Assembly: GCF_007830235.1 (NCBI RefSeq)
Contig: NZ_VLKI01000007.1
Coordinates: 23,195 to 87,194, forward strand
Direction of reading: 5' to 3'
DNA length: 64,000 bases
Origin: Cytobacillus oceanisediminis
GTDB lineage: Bacteria > Bacillota > Bacilli > Bacillales > Cytobacillaceae
In this document: positions 8,357 to 15,118 of the stretch, piece by piece
Layout of the letters: each line of letters opens with the position of its first letter
Position numbering within the stretch: the stretch's first letter is position 1
Made by a program: the position numbers and the translations under genes
The notes under the pieces: model-generated
The model's database searches: none
What the model was told of the DNA's origin: nothing
Seen by the model: the letters and a program-made list of their open reading frames with translations, nothing else

Positions 8357-8468
8357 GACAGCTAGAACGAGCATAATTATTGCCTCTTCCCAATTTGCAT
8401 CATTGAAACAAAGAACTGCTTTACTTAAATAGAGAGTTACATTTCATACTTAATATGGAGGGGAATAT

Positions 8469-9914
8469 ATGGAATTAACATTTGCTCATTGGGTATATGC
8501 CATTGTTACTGTGTCAGTTATTGGAACGATGCTTTTTAGGAGAGGCGTCGTGCTGCCTGTTATCATCGGAACCTTCTTGGTGGCAGTCGTGTATAAAGGC
8601 AATCTGATATCAGGTTTCCAGGCCGTATTTAACGCAAATCTCCTCGCCGCAAAAGAGCTTTTTAGCATATTCTTAATCATTTCCCTCATGATTGCTCTGC
8701 TAAATTCTCTGAAAGACCTGGGAGCTGATAAGAAGCTAATTGGTCCGATTGAAAAAATTATGGTAAATGGGCATGTTTCGTACTTTGTTTTAATGATTAC
8801 AACATACGTCATTTCCCTTTTTTTCTGGCCAACTCCTGCAGTTCCGCTTATTTGCGCCTTGCTGGTCCCTGCAGCGGTGCGTGCAGGGCTGCCGGTCATG
8901 ACGGCGGCGATGGTCATTGTCATCGCAGGCCAGGGTATGGCTCTTTCTTCCGATTATATTATGCAAGTAGCCCCGATGCTAAGTGCCAAAGCAGCTGGCA
9001 TTGATAAAGTTTTAGTTGCTGATAAAACGTTAGTTCTTTCATTGATTACTGGAGTAAGTGCACTCGCATATATCTATTTTGCGCATAGAAAATCAATCGT
9101 CAAGAATGATAACCCTGAAACCGTGCTTAATCCTGATGATGCCGCTTTTTTTGGTGTAGCCAATGAACTTGCTGCAACAGCTGAAGAAAGCGCTGAAGCA
9201 ACCCAGAGAAAAAATACATGGGGTAAAGTATTTGCGATTTTAGTTCCATTATCCATGCTGGCCGTTATGATTTATATGTTCCAATCAAAGTTAACTGGTG
9301 CAGCAGGTTTTGAAGGAACAGATGGAGCTGCATTTATCGGAGGGGTGGCAACGCTCCTATTGGTTCTCGCGACCATTGCATTCAACCGCATTCATGCTTT
9401 GGATAAGATTAGCGACCATCTGACAGAAGGTTTTGTGTTTGCTTTTAGGGCTATGGCTCCGGTAATTCCGATTGCAGGCTTCTTCTTTATGGGAAGTGCA
9501 GACTTTACGGGCACGATCCTATCACTGGATGAAAGCGCTGTCAAACCGGCGTTTCTGTTTGATATGATTCAGGCAGGACAATCTTATATTCCTGAAAATG
9601 CGTTTATTGCGGGGTTTGGTATTTTAATAGTGGGTCTCATCACTGGATTGGACGGTTCAGGATTTTCAGGCCTGCCGTTAACAGGTGCATTATCTGGCGC
9701 ATTAGCAAATGGAAGCGGCATCGATCCTTCCACACTGGCAGCGATTGGACAAATGGGTGCCATTTGGGGAGGGGGAACCATTGTAGCGTGGTCATCCCTT
9801 GTGGCAGTAGCAGGATTTCTGCAGCTTTCTCCGCTGGAATTGGCCAGAAAAAACTTTATACCAGTTATCACCAGCCTATTCCTTGCAACTTTAATTGGAA
9901 TATTAATCTGGTAA
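8469..9914 (+). CDS. Polytopic membrane transporter, probably carboxylate/ion permease
   Basis: This 481-residue integral membrane protein has roughly eleven or twelve hydrophobic segments, with a soluble loop near residues 200-255 splitting two halves. Features include FFWPTPAVPLICALLVPAAV, GQGMALSSDYIMQVAPM and GLDGSGFSGLPLTGALSGAL, the Gly/Pro-rich re-entrant style of GntP/CitM/DcuC-like ion transporters. I cannot assign the exact family or substrate. GGAGGGG precedes the ATG by five bases. Three GTATAC sites upstream place it in the local regulon, so it most likely imports the substrate whose breakdown the neighbouring enzymes perform. Confidence 0.75.
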   Translation: MELTFAHWVYAIVTVSVIGTMLFRRGVVLPVIIGTFLVAVVYKGNLISGFQAVFNANLLAAKELFSIFLIISLMIALLNSLKDLGADKKLIGPIEKIMVNGHVSYFVLMITTYVISLFFWPTPAVPLICALLVPAAVRAGLPVMTAAMVIVIAGQGMALSSDYIMQVAPMLSAKAAGIDKVLVADKTLVLSLITGVSALAYIYFAHRKSIVKNDNPETVLNPDDAAFFGVANELAATAEESAEATQRKNTWGKVFAILVPLSMLAVMIYMFQSKLTGAAGFEGTDGAAFIGGVATLLLVLATIAFNRIHALDKISDHLTEGFVFAFRAMAPVIPIAGFFFMGSADFTGTILSLDESAVKPAFLFDMIQAGQSYIPENAFIAGFGILIVGLITGLDGSGFSGLPLTGALSGALANGSGIDPSTLAAIGQMGAIWGGGTIVAWSSLVAVAGFLQLSPLELARKNFIPVITSLFLATLIGILIW

Positions 9915-9942
9915 AAGAATAATCAGCATGCTTGAAAAATAG

Positions 9943-9993
9943 AGGGCTATCCTGCAAAGTTAGAAATAAACTAACTGAAGGGATGCCCTTTTT
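9943..9993 (+). terminator. Terminator after transporter gene
   Basis: AGGGC...ATCC (9943-9952) pairs with GGATGCCCT (9981-9989); an inner AGTTAG/CTAACT stem extends the hairpin. It is followed by a run of five T. Confidence 0.75.
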
Positions 9994-10028
9994 ATAATTA
10001 AAATGATTAGCAGATAAGGAGTGATCTG

Positions 10029-10724
10029 GTGAAGAACCTTAAGGTAGCCTTAGCGGGCATTGGAAAATTAGGTTCTGCTATGATGGCGCATTGGAATAAA
10101 TTAAATATCAAAATAGGTGTCTATCATCCAAGCAGGACGAAAGCAGAACAATTTATTCAGCGTTTTCCAAACGGTCATTTATTAACGGAACAGGATCTGA
10201 GAGAGGTGGATATCCTCATATTGGCTTTGCCGGCCGGCAAGGTGATTCCCTTTATGGAAAACAGGTTAGCTGAAGGAAATTCTTCTTCGGTTAGCTTTAT
10301 CAATATGGCTACTGCCCTGCCTACAAAAGAAATCAAGGGGAAATTTCCATCTTACAAGGTATATGGCCTAAAATATATGGGACATTCAAGAGATTTATTG
10401 GAACACGGAAATGGATTGTTTATTACCGAGGATCATTTGCCGGATACAGTAATGGAACTTTGCAAACCATTGGGCCAAATCATAAAAGATAGGGAAGAAA
10501 GGTTAGTCAAAATTAACAAACTGGCTACCTATTATGCAGTTAGAACAGCTGTAGAAATCGAAAATGACTTCACTAAAAAAGGCTACCCTCCCGCTTATAT
10601 AAAAAGAGCACTCACATCACTCGCGCCTGAAGTCATCCGCTCCTATAGCGAAGGCAATTTGGGTCATTTTGCACAAGAGATTGTGAGAGAAATAAAAGAA
10701 AACAGTGAAAAAGATGCTGATTAG
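10029..10724 (+). CDS. NAD(P)-binding, pyrroline-5-carboxylate-reductase-like protein
   Basis: This 231-residue protein opens with a dinucleotide-binding fold (VALAGIGKLGSAMM) followed by VDILILALPAGKVIPF and VSFINMATALPTKEI, the pattern of the ProC/F420-dependent oxidoreductase N-terminal domain. The second half is helical and does not match the ProC dimerisation domain well, so it may be a divergent reductase. The start is GTG with AAGGAG five to seven bases upstream. It stands alone between two terminators, next to the predicted transporter. A role in reducing an imine intermediate of the locus would fit, but is inference. Confidence 0.7.
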   Translation: MKNLKVALAGIGKLGSAMMAHWNKLNIKIGVYHPSRTKAEQFIQRFPNGHLLTEQDLREVDILILALPAGKVIPFMENRLAEGNSSSVSFINMATALPTKEIKGKFPSYKVYGLKYMGHSRDLLEHGNGLFITEDHLPDTVMELCKPLGQIIKDREERLVKINKLATYYAVRTAVEIENDFTKKGYPPAYIKRALTSLAPEVIRSYSEGNLGHFAQEIVREIKENSEKDAD

Positions 10725-10746
10725 CTACATCAGCATCTTTTTTTTA
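10710..10746 (+). terminator. Terminator overlapping end of reductase-like gene
   Basis: AAAGATGCTGAT (10710-10721) pairs with ATCAGCATCTTT (10729-10740), followed by T residues to 10745. The 5' arm contains the last codons and stop of the gene. Confidence 0.9.
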
Positions 10747-10780
10747 CCTATGGAGCAATTATGTTGAGCCTTGTTTTCGG

Positions 10781-10861
10781 ATTTATCAACGAAAACCAGG
10801 CATATATCAACGAAATCACAGATATATCAACGAAATCCATCAATATATCAACGAAAATTCA
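10781..10861. repeat. Four-unit tandem array, ~21-bp period
   Basis: ATCAACGAAA recurs at 10785, 10806, 10826 and 10847, usually within TATATCAACGAAAT. It fills the gap between the terminators of the convergent genes ending at 10724 and 10923 and has no coding potential. Confidence 0.85.
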
Positions 10862-10881
10862 TTTTTATCGGCCAAATCGAT

Positions 10882-10909
10882 AAAAATCCCCCTGCGTCTG
10901 GCAGCGGGG
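10882..10909 (-). terminator. Terminator of the minus-strand membrane gene
   Basis: Read on the minus strand, CCCCGCTG pairs with CAGGGGG across a 7-base loop with one bulged C, then runs into ATTTTTA. It lies 14 bases beyond the stop codon at 10923. A second hairpin (TTTTTATCG/CGATAAAAA) abuts it. Confidence 0.8.
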
Positions 10910-10922
10910 ACCTGGAAATCTA

Positions 10923-12326
10923 TTAATTTAACAGTCTTTCTAATAAGAACAAATACAGCATAACACAAGCAACATATACAGCTGCAAATGGTATATTCCA
11001 GTTGGACACTTTATAGGAATTGACTTTAATAATGTTTGACATAAGGCCCAGCGTAGCATTATAAGGACCTACTAAAAAGGAGGAAACTGCTCCTGACAGC
11101 ATCGCGACTGTCAAAATGTGCGGAGAGATTCCGATTGCATCCGGGTTGACGCCTTCAATCATTAAAGCAAGTGATACGGCAGGGTGAAGGCCCAAAAAGG
11201 CCAGTCCCAAAGGAATGAGAGGCAGGATAATCAGAAAAACTTCCACACCTGCAACGTCAATAAAAGCTGCTATCCATCCATACAAGGTTTCATTGAAATT
11301 GGAAAAATTAATAGCTGAAATGAAAAATCCGGTAGATAGAAAGATGAAGAATTGATCCTTCATGCTCATTGAAAAAGTTTGAAGGTGTTCAATCAGCTGA
11401 TTGCCAAATTCTTTTCCTTTTTTCAGGAAGAGGGACCAGCTAAACGCAAATGGAATGACAATCAATGAGACAAGAATTAAGAACGGCAATGAGAATTGTT
11501 TTTCTGCAAGGGAAACAATAAGATTAAAAATAGCGATTGCCACGAGAATTTGAAAAACCCGACCAGGCCGCCCTGCATAGCCTGTTTCCAGAGCTGCTGC
11601 CGTTTCATGTACGGATTCCCCAGGGTGTGGGATGGCCATCCTTTGGGATTTACGGGAACCAATAAACCAATCCAAACCTAAACCCAACACGCTTAACGGA
11701 ATGACATAGGGAAGGATGGATCCCCAGCTAACTCCTGTCATCGTAATCACAATCCCAACAATGGGTGTAACAGGAGCCCATAATAAAGGCATGGCAAAGC
11801 CTCTCGAGATCGCCCTGCTCATAAACCGTTCCTTGTTCCGGACCGGAAAGCTTGCCAACGCAGGACGTATGGAATAATACGTCATGGGAAGGGTTGCAAG
11901 ATTCATGAAAATGCTGAAAAAGTAAGAAATTCCTGAAGTCATCATATATAAATGGCCTGAAGTCTTTACTTTTTTCTGAATAATCGCCTGTATCCCCTCG
12001 CCATATCTCCCAATCTTAATGGGTATCCCCAGGATTGGAATTAATGTAAACATGGTAAGCAGGTCAAGCATCGGTCCAAAAGCAAGGATATAATTTTGCC
12101 ACTGAGAGCCGCTTGTCCAAAGCAGCAAAACCCCTAGCCCGAGGAAAATGCCCCCCAGTATTTGAACGAATCTCTTGGCAAGCCTGAATGTTAAAACAAC
12201 AATAATGAAGCATAATATGGAGAGGAGGGGACCGATCTCCCATTCAGACATCAGAGTGGACAGCAAATATAGGCTAATCACAGATAAAAATAAAACTCTC
12301 AGCATTTCAGACACCCTCACAATCAT
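10923..12326 (-). CDS. Polytopic membrane protein, candidate permease
   Basis: This 467-residue protein has about eleven transmembrane segments and a charged loop near residues 210-260. Conserved-looking elements are LIPILGIPIKIGRYGEGI, SIFMNLATLPMTYYSIRP, RGFAMPLLWAPVTPI, PLGLAFLGLHPAVSLALM and GAVSSFLVGPYNATLGLM. The Pro/Gly-rich motifs placed mid-membrane in each half suggest an ion-transporter-superfamily carrier, but I cannot name the family. ATG 12326 has AAGGA six bases upstream; an internal ATG at residue 8 with AGGGTG is an alternative. Two GTATAC operators lie 90-160 bp upstream, putting it in the same regulon as the transporter at 8469. Confidence 0.75.
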   Translation of the reverse strand: MIVRVSEMLRVLFLSVISLYLLSTLMSEWEIGPLLSILCFIIVVLTFRLAKRFVQILGGIFLGLGVLLLWTSGSQWQNYILAFGPMLDLLTMFTLIPILGIPIKIGRYGEGIQAIIQKKVKTSGHLYMMTSGISYFFSIFMNLATLPMTYYSIRPALASFPVRNKERFMSRAISRGFAMPLLWAPVTPIVGIVITMTGVSWGSILPYVIPLSVLGLGLDWFIGSRKSQRMAIPHPGESVHETAAALETGYAGRPGRVFQILVAIAIFNLIVSLAEKQFSLPFLILVSLIVIPFAFSWSLFLKKGKEFGNQLIEHLQTFSMSMKDQFFIFLSTGFFISAINFSNFNETLYGWIAAFIDVAGVEVFLIILPLIPLGLAFLGLHPAVSLALMIEGVNPDAIGISPHILTVAMLSGAVSSFLVGPYNATLGLMSNIIKVNSYKVSNWNIPFAAVYVACVMLYLFLLERLLN

Positions 12327-12408
12327 TAATAATCCTTTTTCTAATAATATCGTAAATAAATTCCTTTTTGATAAAGGATGCGAAAAAAAGATTTTGTTTT
12401 ACGTAAAA

Positions 12409-12420
12409 ATTGTATACCAA
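12409..12420. promoter_or_regulatory. GTATAC operator
   Basis: AATTGTATACCAA, core 12412-12417, in the divergent spacer. Read from the minus strand it is TTTTGGTATACAATT, a full consensus match about 90 bp upstream of the membrane gene start. Confidence 0.6.
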
Positions 12421-12480
12421 AATGATTATTTTGAGTGTTTAATTCACCAATTTGCCATAAACTAATTAAAAACATGGTAT

Positions 12481-12493
12481 TTGGTATACAATT
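12481..12493. promoter_or_regulatory. GTATAC operator
   Basis: TTGGTATACAATT, core 12484-12489, lies immediately upstream of the predicted -35 box of the 28-residue peptide gene. Its centre is 72 bp, about seven helical turns, from the site at 12412, which would suit cooperative binding. Confidence 0.6.
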
Positions 12494-12522
12494 TTGTTGT
12501 AAATCATTAAAACCCGTAATAT
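12494..12522 (+). promoter_or_regulatory. Predicted promoter of 28-residue peptide gene
   Basis: TTGTTG (12494-12499), a 17-base spacer and TAATAT (12517-12522) form a good sigma-A promoter, with a transcription start expected near 12529 and a short leader before the GGAGG site at 12551. Confidence 0.6.
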
Positions 12523-12563
12523 AATAATAATAACAGGAAAGATAAATAAAGGAGGAACCCCAA

Positions 12564-12650
12564 ATGTTCAACTTTCTATTTGGTTCTAAATATGCAATTG
12601 AAAAATCCGAAAGAAAATTAGCACGATTGAGAAAGACATTAAAGTTTTAA
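12564..12650 (+). CDS. 28-residue basic peptide
   Basis: A complete small gene: predicted promoter, GGAGG ribosome-binding site eight bases before the ATG, 28 codons and a terminator five bases after the stop. The peptide begins MFNFLFGSKYAIEKSERK and continues LARLRKTLKF; the first third is aromatic/hydrophobic and the rest strongly basic and helical, so it could bind a membrane or a partner protein. It has no Cys and no ExxxY motif of a PqqA-like precursor. It lies beside a GTATAC operator in the middle of the metabolic locus. I do not recognise it. Confidence 0.6.
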   Translation: MFNFLFGSKYAIEKSERKLARLRKTLKF

Positions 12651-12655
12651 CCAGG

Positions 12656-12679
12656 CCGCCATTCTTTGGCGGTTTTTTT
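12656..12679 (+). terminator. Terminator of the small peptide gene
   Basis: CCGCC (12656-12660) pairs with GGCGG (12668-12672), followed by seven T residues. It completes a roughly 145-base transcript from the promoter at 12494. Confidence 0.85.
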
Positions 12680-12733
12680 GCACTACCAGAAACTGATAAA
12701 AACTTTTTTAACCGGAAAAATTTTTTAATTGGT

Positions 12734-12772
12734 GGCTGTTAAGCTTGAGTGTTGATAACACAGCCTTTTTTT
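12734..12772 (+). terminator. Second terminator-like hairpin
   Basis: GGCTGT (12734-12739) pairs with ACAGCC (12759-12764), with an inner GTGTT/AACAC stem, then seven T. It shares GGCTGTTAAGCT with the hairpin at 23586, so both may derive from one repeat. Confidence 0.55.
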
Positions 12773-12796
12773 AATAAATTCCCTTCCTGAACAACA

Positions 12797-12827
12797 AACC
12801 CGGAAGAAGAGAAGCTTCCTCCGGGTT
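12797..12827 (-). terminator. Terminator of the 111-residue gene
   Basis: AACCCGG and CCGGGTT (12797-12803 and 12821-12827) form the stem, with additional GAAG/CTTC pairing inside. On the minus strand it follows the stop codon at 12853 by 26 bases and leads into TGTTGTT. Confidence 0.7.
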
Positions 12828-12852
12828 CAATATCTTCTTATTAACAGAAGGT

Positions 12853-13188
12853 TTATACAGCTACTTCATCAGACTTAACAAGCTTGGAGTGGATTGAATC
12901 CTCGCTATTGCCTGAAGCTTTTACAATCTCATCTAATTCTTCACGGGCTGCTTCAAGGGTTTCAAATCGTTCAAAAAATTTAACACCAATATGGTTCACA
13001 TATTCTTTTCCTTCATATTCTTCAAAAAGCTGGATTTTCATATTCTCATCCAAAACCTCTGCAATTGTATACTTTGCCTTTAACTTATCGAAAAAATAGA
13101 AATGATAGGTTTCAACCGGCTTTAGGCCCTCATTCTCAAGAATCGTTTGGAAGGTATCTTTATTTGTTAAAACAATATATTTCCCCAT
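12853..13188 (-). CDS. Hypothetical protein, 111 aa
   Basis: ATG 13188 is chosen because AGGAG lies seven bases upstream; the in-frame GTG at 13197 overlaps that ribosome-binding site. The product begins MGKYIVLTNKDTFQ and is a compact alpha/beta-looking soluble protein rich in Glu, Phe and Tyr (TYHFYFFDKLKAKYTIAEVL, KFFERFETLEAAREELDEI), with no Cys and no metal motif. I do not recognise it. A GTATAC operator about 100 bp upstream and a terminator downstream make it a single-gene unit of the local regulon. A small binding or stress-type protein acting on the pathway is possible, not shown. Confidence 0.7.
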   Translation of the reverse strand: MGKYIVLTNKDTFQTILENEGLKPVETYHFYFFDKLKAKYTIAEVLDENMKIQLFEEYEGKEYVNHIGVKFFERFETLEAAREELDEIVKASGNSEDSIHSKLVKSDEVAV

Positions 13189-13287
13189 ATTAAACACTCC
13201 TTTAATATTTTTGATTGTTCTAGATCAGGTGAAAAGTATGTCCTTCAAAATATGTAAGGTTCGTGCATATCTCCTCCAATCTGGAAT

Positions 13288-13299
13288 ATTGTATACCAT
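13288..13299. promoter_or_regulatory. GTATAC operator
   Basis: ATTGTATACCAT, core 13291-13296, about 100 bp upstream of the 111-residue gene on the opposite strand. It matches TTGTATACCA of the consensus. Confidence 0.55.
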
Positions 13300-13394
13300 T
13301 AGCTTACATGTATTTTATAACAAGGAGAAGAAATGTTCAATGATATATTCTAAATTTTTTAATAATTCGGTTAAAATAATAGAATTTTACATAA

Positions 13395-13560
13395 AGGCTG
13401 TGATAATGCAAATTATCTTATAGTACGTGTTGGTTGGAGCAGAAGGTGCGAGACTCCTGCGGGAGAAGTGGGATAGGTGAGACCCCACAGGCGCATTTCG
13501 CCGAGGAGGCTCACCGCCCGCCCCGCGGAAAGCGAGCATCCTGAAGTGGAAATCAACACC
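13395..13560 (+). repeat. Intergenic dyad repeat, full-length copy
   Basis: Starts with GGCTGTGATAATGC, continues TTGGTTGGAGCAGAAGGTGC, the GC-rich core with CTCCTGCGGGAG and GAGGAGGCTCACCGCCCGCC, and ends GGAAATCAACA. It is about 165 bp, GC-rich against an AT-rich background, and strongly foldable. Six related copies occur in this window. Confidence 0.8.
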
Positions 13561-13655
13561 CCCGTTAACAGGTGTCCTTCAAAAATGTTTGCGACATAAG
13601 ATAAAGACTATATACATTTTTCGGAAGATTCTGCAAAAAAATTAAAAAATCTTAT

Positions 13656-13684
13656 TTGCCAATCTTCCAGAAAGGTTGTATACT
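13656..13684 (+). promoter_or_regulatory. Promoter of ferredoxin 1 with operator over the -10 box
   Basis: TTGCCA (13656-13661), a 17-base spacer and TATACT (13679-13684). The -10 hexamer is itself part of the GTATAC palindrome (13678-13683, TTGTATAC), so a bound GntR protein would block RNA polymerase directly. Confidence 0.7.
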
Positions 13685-13732
13685 CTTGGGAAAGTATCTA
13701 AATTTTTAGAATAAACTGAAAGGGGTAATGAT

Positions 13733-14065
13733 ATGCCAAAGGTTACTCTCCATGTTGATGGGAAGAAAGTGGAACAGCAAGTAAAAGATAATGCTAATTT
13801 AGTAGTATTAGCAGGGATCCGCCAATTACCTGAGTTAAAGTATGGCTGCGGAATGGGAAGATGTACAAAGTGTACTTGCGTTGTTATTAGCGGGGGAGAA
13901 GATTTAGCACCGCCTAACTGGAAAGAGGAAAAAATGCTAGGTGATAAGGTGAATGAGGGCTACAGATTAACTTGCCAATTAACAATTCAGAAGGATATTG
14001 AAATATCCCAGGAAAATATCTCTGTAAAGCCTCCAAAGAAGACAACAGCAGCCATTACGAAATAG
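13733..14065 (+). CDS. [2Fe-2S] ferredoxin (copy 1)
   Basis: This 110-residue plant-type ferredoxin has the cluster ligands in YGCGMGRCTKCTCVVISG (C-x4-C-x2-C) and a fourth Cys in GYRLTCQL. An N-terminal beta strand (KVTLHVDGKKVEQQV) is typical, and the last ~20 residues are a Lys/Pro/Thr-rich tail. It carries single electrons in the cytoplasm, most plausibly to the diiron oxidase encoded 1 kb downstream. AGGGG lies about eight bases before the ATG. A second, distinct ferredoxin is at 20284. No ferredoxin reductase is encoded in the locus, so one from elsewhere must serve. Its promoter overlaps a GTATAC operator. Confidence 0.92.
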   Translation: MPKVTLHVDGKKVEQQVKDNANLVVLAGIRQLPELKYGCGMGRCTKCTCVVISGGEDLAPPNWKEEKMLGDKVNEGYRLTCQLTIQKDIEISQENISVKPPKKTTAAITK

Positions 14066-14086
14066 TTTTTTATTTTTTAATTTTTA

Positions 14087-14098
14087 CTGGTATACAAA
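14087..14098. promoter_or_regulatory. GTATAC operator
   Basis: ACTGGTATACAA, core 14090-14095, in the 61-bp gap between ferredoxin 1 and the creatininase-family gene. No separate promoter is evident, so it could act on a promoter I cannot see or as a roadblock. Confidence 0.5.
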
Positions 14099-14126
14099 AT
14101 ACCTTAGAGTAGCGGGTGATTTTTAA

Positions 14127-14897
14127 ATGAATTGTTATGATCTAACGAAAATGACTTGGAAAGAAGTAGAAGAGTCATTAGAAACAGTTGAATTTGCAAT
14201 CATTCCAGTCGGTGCGCATGAACAGCATGGGCCACATATGGCTGAAAGCTGTGATGCAGTGCTTGCGGAGAAGATGGCAATAAAGCTGGGAGAAAGAATG
14301 TTTCCATATACCATTGTGACTCCAGTTGTGAATATGGGCGTTTCCGAGCATCACATACATTTTCCTGGAACAATCGCTCTGCAGCCAGCTACCTTGATTG
14401 CTGTTTTGAAAGACATGGTTTCATCATTGAAGCAGCATGGCATTAAGAAGTTTCTCTTTCTGAATTCGCATGGAGGCAACCAATCTACATTGAATCTTGC
14501 CGCCATGACGATTACAAAAGAATTGGATGTTGAAGTCTATTATGCAAAAACAACCGCATCAGCCAAGGAGTCAATTGGGAAATTTGTTAAATCGCCTCTT
14601 TTTGGCCACAGCTGTGAGCGGGAAGTTTCCGAAGCTTTGTACCTGGCACCTGAACTGGTCAGAACCGAACTTTTAGAAAAAGGCGATATCCGAGAAGATG
14701 GAAGGTGGAAAAGGCTGCGGCCTGGCAAAGCCGTCCAGGGGTTCTATTTCTATGAAGAAATGACCCAAAACGGGTGTATTGGAGATGGCAGACAGGGCAG
14801 CAGGGAAATCGGTAAGCAGATTGTAGAAGAAGCCTTAAAGAATCTTACTGAAGAACTTTCCGAGCTGCTTGATCTCAAAGCGGAATTGCTCTATTAA
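14127..14897 (+). CDS. Creatininase-family amidohydrolase
   Basis: This 256-residue protein belongs to the creatininase family of metal-dependent amidohydrolases (creatininase, the riboflavin/F420 deformylase ArfB, the mycofactocin peptidase MftE). Metal-binding motifs are visible: PVGAHEQHGPHMAESCDAV supplies Glu, His and Asp ligands, GVSEHHIHFPGTI and FLNSHGGNQSTL follow, and the second-half Glu lies in CEREVSEALYLAP. All are at usual spacing and length, so it is probably active. GGGTGAT precedes the ATG. Position between ferredoxin 1 and the diiron oxidase suggests it opens a cyclic amide or removes an acyl group in the pathway; the substrate is unknown. Confidence 0.88.
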   Translation: MNCYDLTKMTWKEVEESLETVEFAIIPVGAHEQHGPHMAESCDAVLAEKMAIKLGERMFPYTIVTPVVNMGVSEHHIHFPGTIALQPATLIAVLKDMVSSLKQHGIKKFLFLNSHGGNQSTLNLAAMTITKELDVEVYYAKTTASAKESIGKFVKSPLFGHSCEREVSEALYLAPELVRTELLEKGDIREDGRWKRLRPGKAVQGFYFYEEMTQNGCIGDGRQGSREIGKQIVEEALKNLTEELSELLDLKAELLY

Positions 14898-14951
14898 TTC
14901 TAGTGTCTAAAAGAAATGTTAATTAATCTTTAAAAAATTCTAAAAATTATG

Positions 14952-14980
14952 TTTACAAGTGAAAAAGAATAGGTTATTAT
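14952..14980 (+). promoter_or_regulatory. Promoter upstream of the diiron oxidase gene
   Basis: TTTACA (14952-14957), a 17-base spacer and TATTAT (14975-14980). Transcription would begin near 14987, right at the operator at 14990, and run into the terminator-like hairpin at 15022. Confidence 0.65.
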
Positions 14981-14986
14981 TCAATT

Positions 14987-14999
14987 AAGGTATACCAAA
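14987..14999. promoter_or_regulatory. GTATAC operator at +1
   Basis: AAGGTATACCAAA, core 14990-14995, overlaps the predicted start site of the promoter at 14952. Confidence 0.6.
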
Positions 15000-15021
15000 G
15001 ACCAAAAAATAAGAAGAATAG

Positions 15022-15052
15022 AGGTTGTTAATCAGCAACCTATTATTTTTTT
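15022..15052 (+). terminator. Terminator or attenuator upstream of the diiron oxidase gene
   Basis: AGGTTG (15022-15027) pairs with CAACCT (15036-15041) across an 8-base loop, then ATTATTTTTTT. It lies 67 bp before the oxidase start, between two operators, so it either ends the creatininase transcript or attenuates the promoter at 14952. Confidence 0.7.
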
Positions 15053-15059
15053 AAAAGTT

Positions 15060-15072
15060 TTGGTATACAAAA
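15060..15072. promoter_or_regulatory. GTATAC operator
   Basis: TTGGTATACAAAA, core 15063-15068, a full consensus match between the hairpin at 15022 and the oxidase start. Its centre is 73 bp from the site at 14990. Confidence 0.6.
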
Positions 15073-15118
15073 TATCAAATGCCAATAGACTACATAAAAA
15101 TCGAGGAGGAGTTTACAC

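Noticed and set aside
8082..8393. A 103-codon minus-strand frame in the spacer before the transporter
   Set aside because: It covers three operator sites, lacks a ribosome-binding site and has a composition unlike a protein; it is chance in AT-rich DNA.
12564..12650. PqqA-like precursor for a PQQ-type pathway with the PqqC-fold protein
   Set aside because: The peptide lacks the ExxxY core, and there is no radical SAM enzyme (PqqE) or PqqD in the window.
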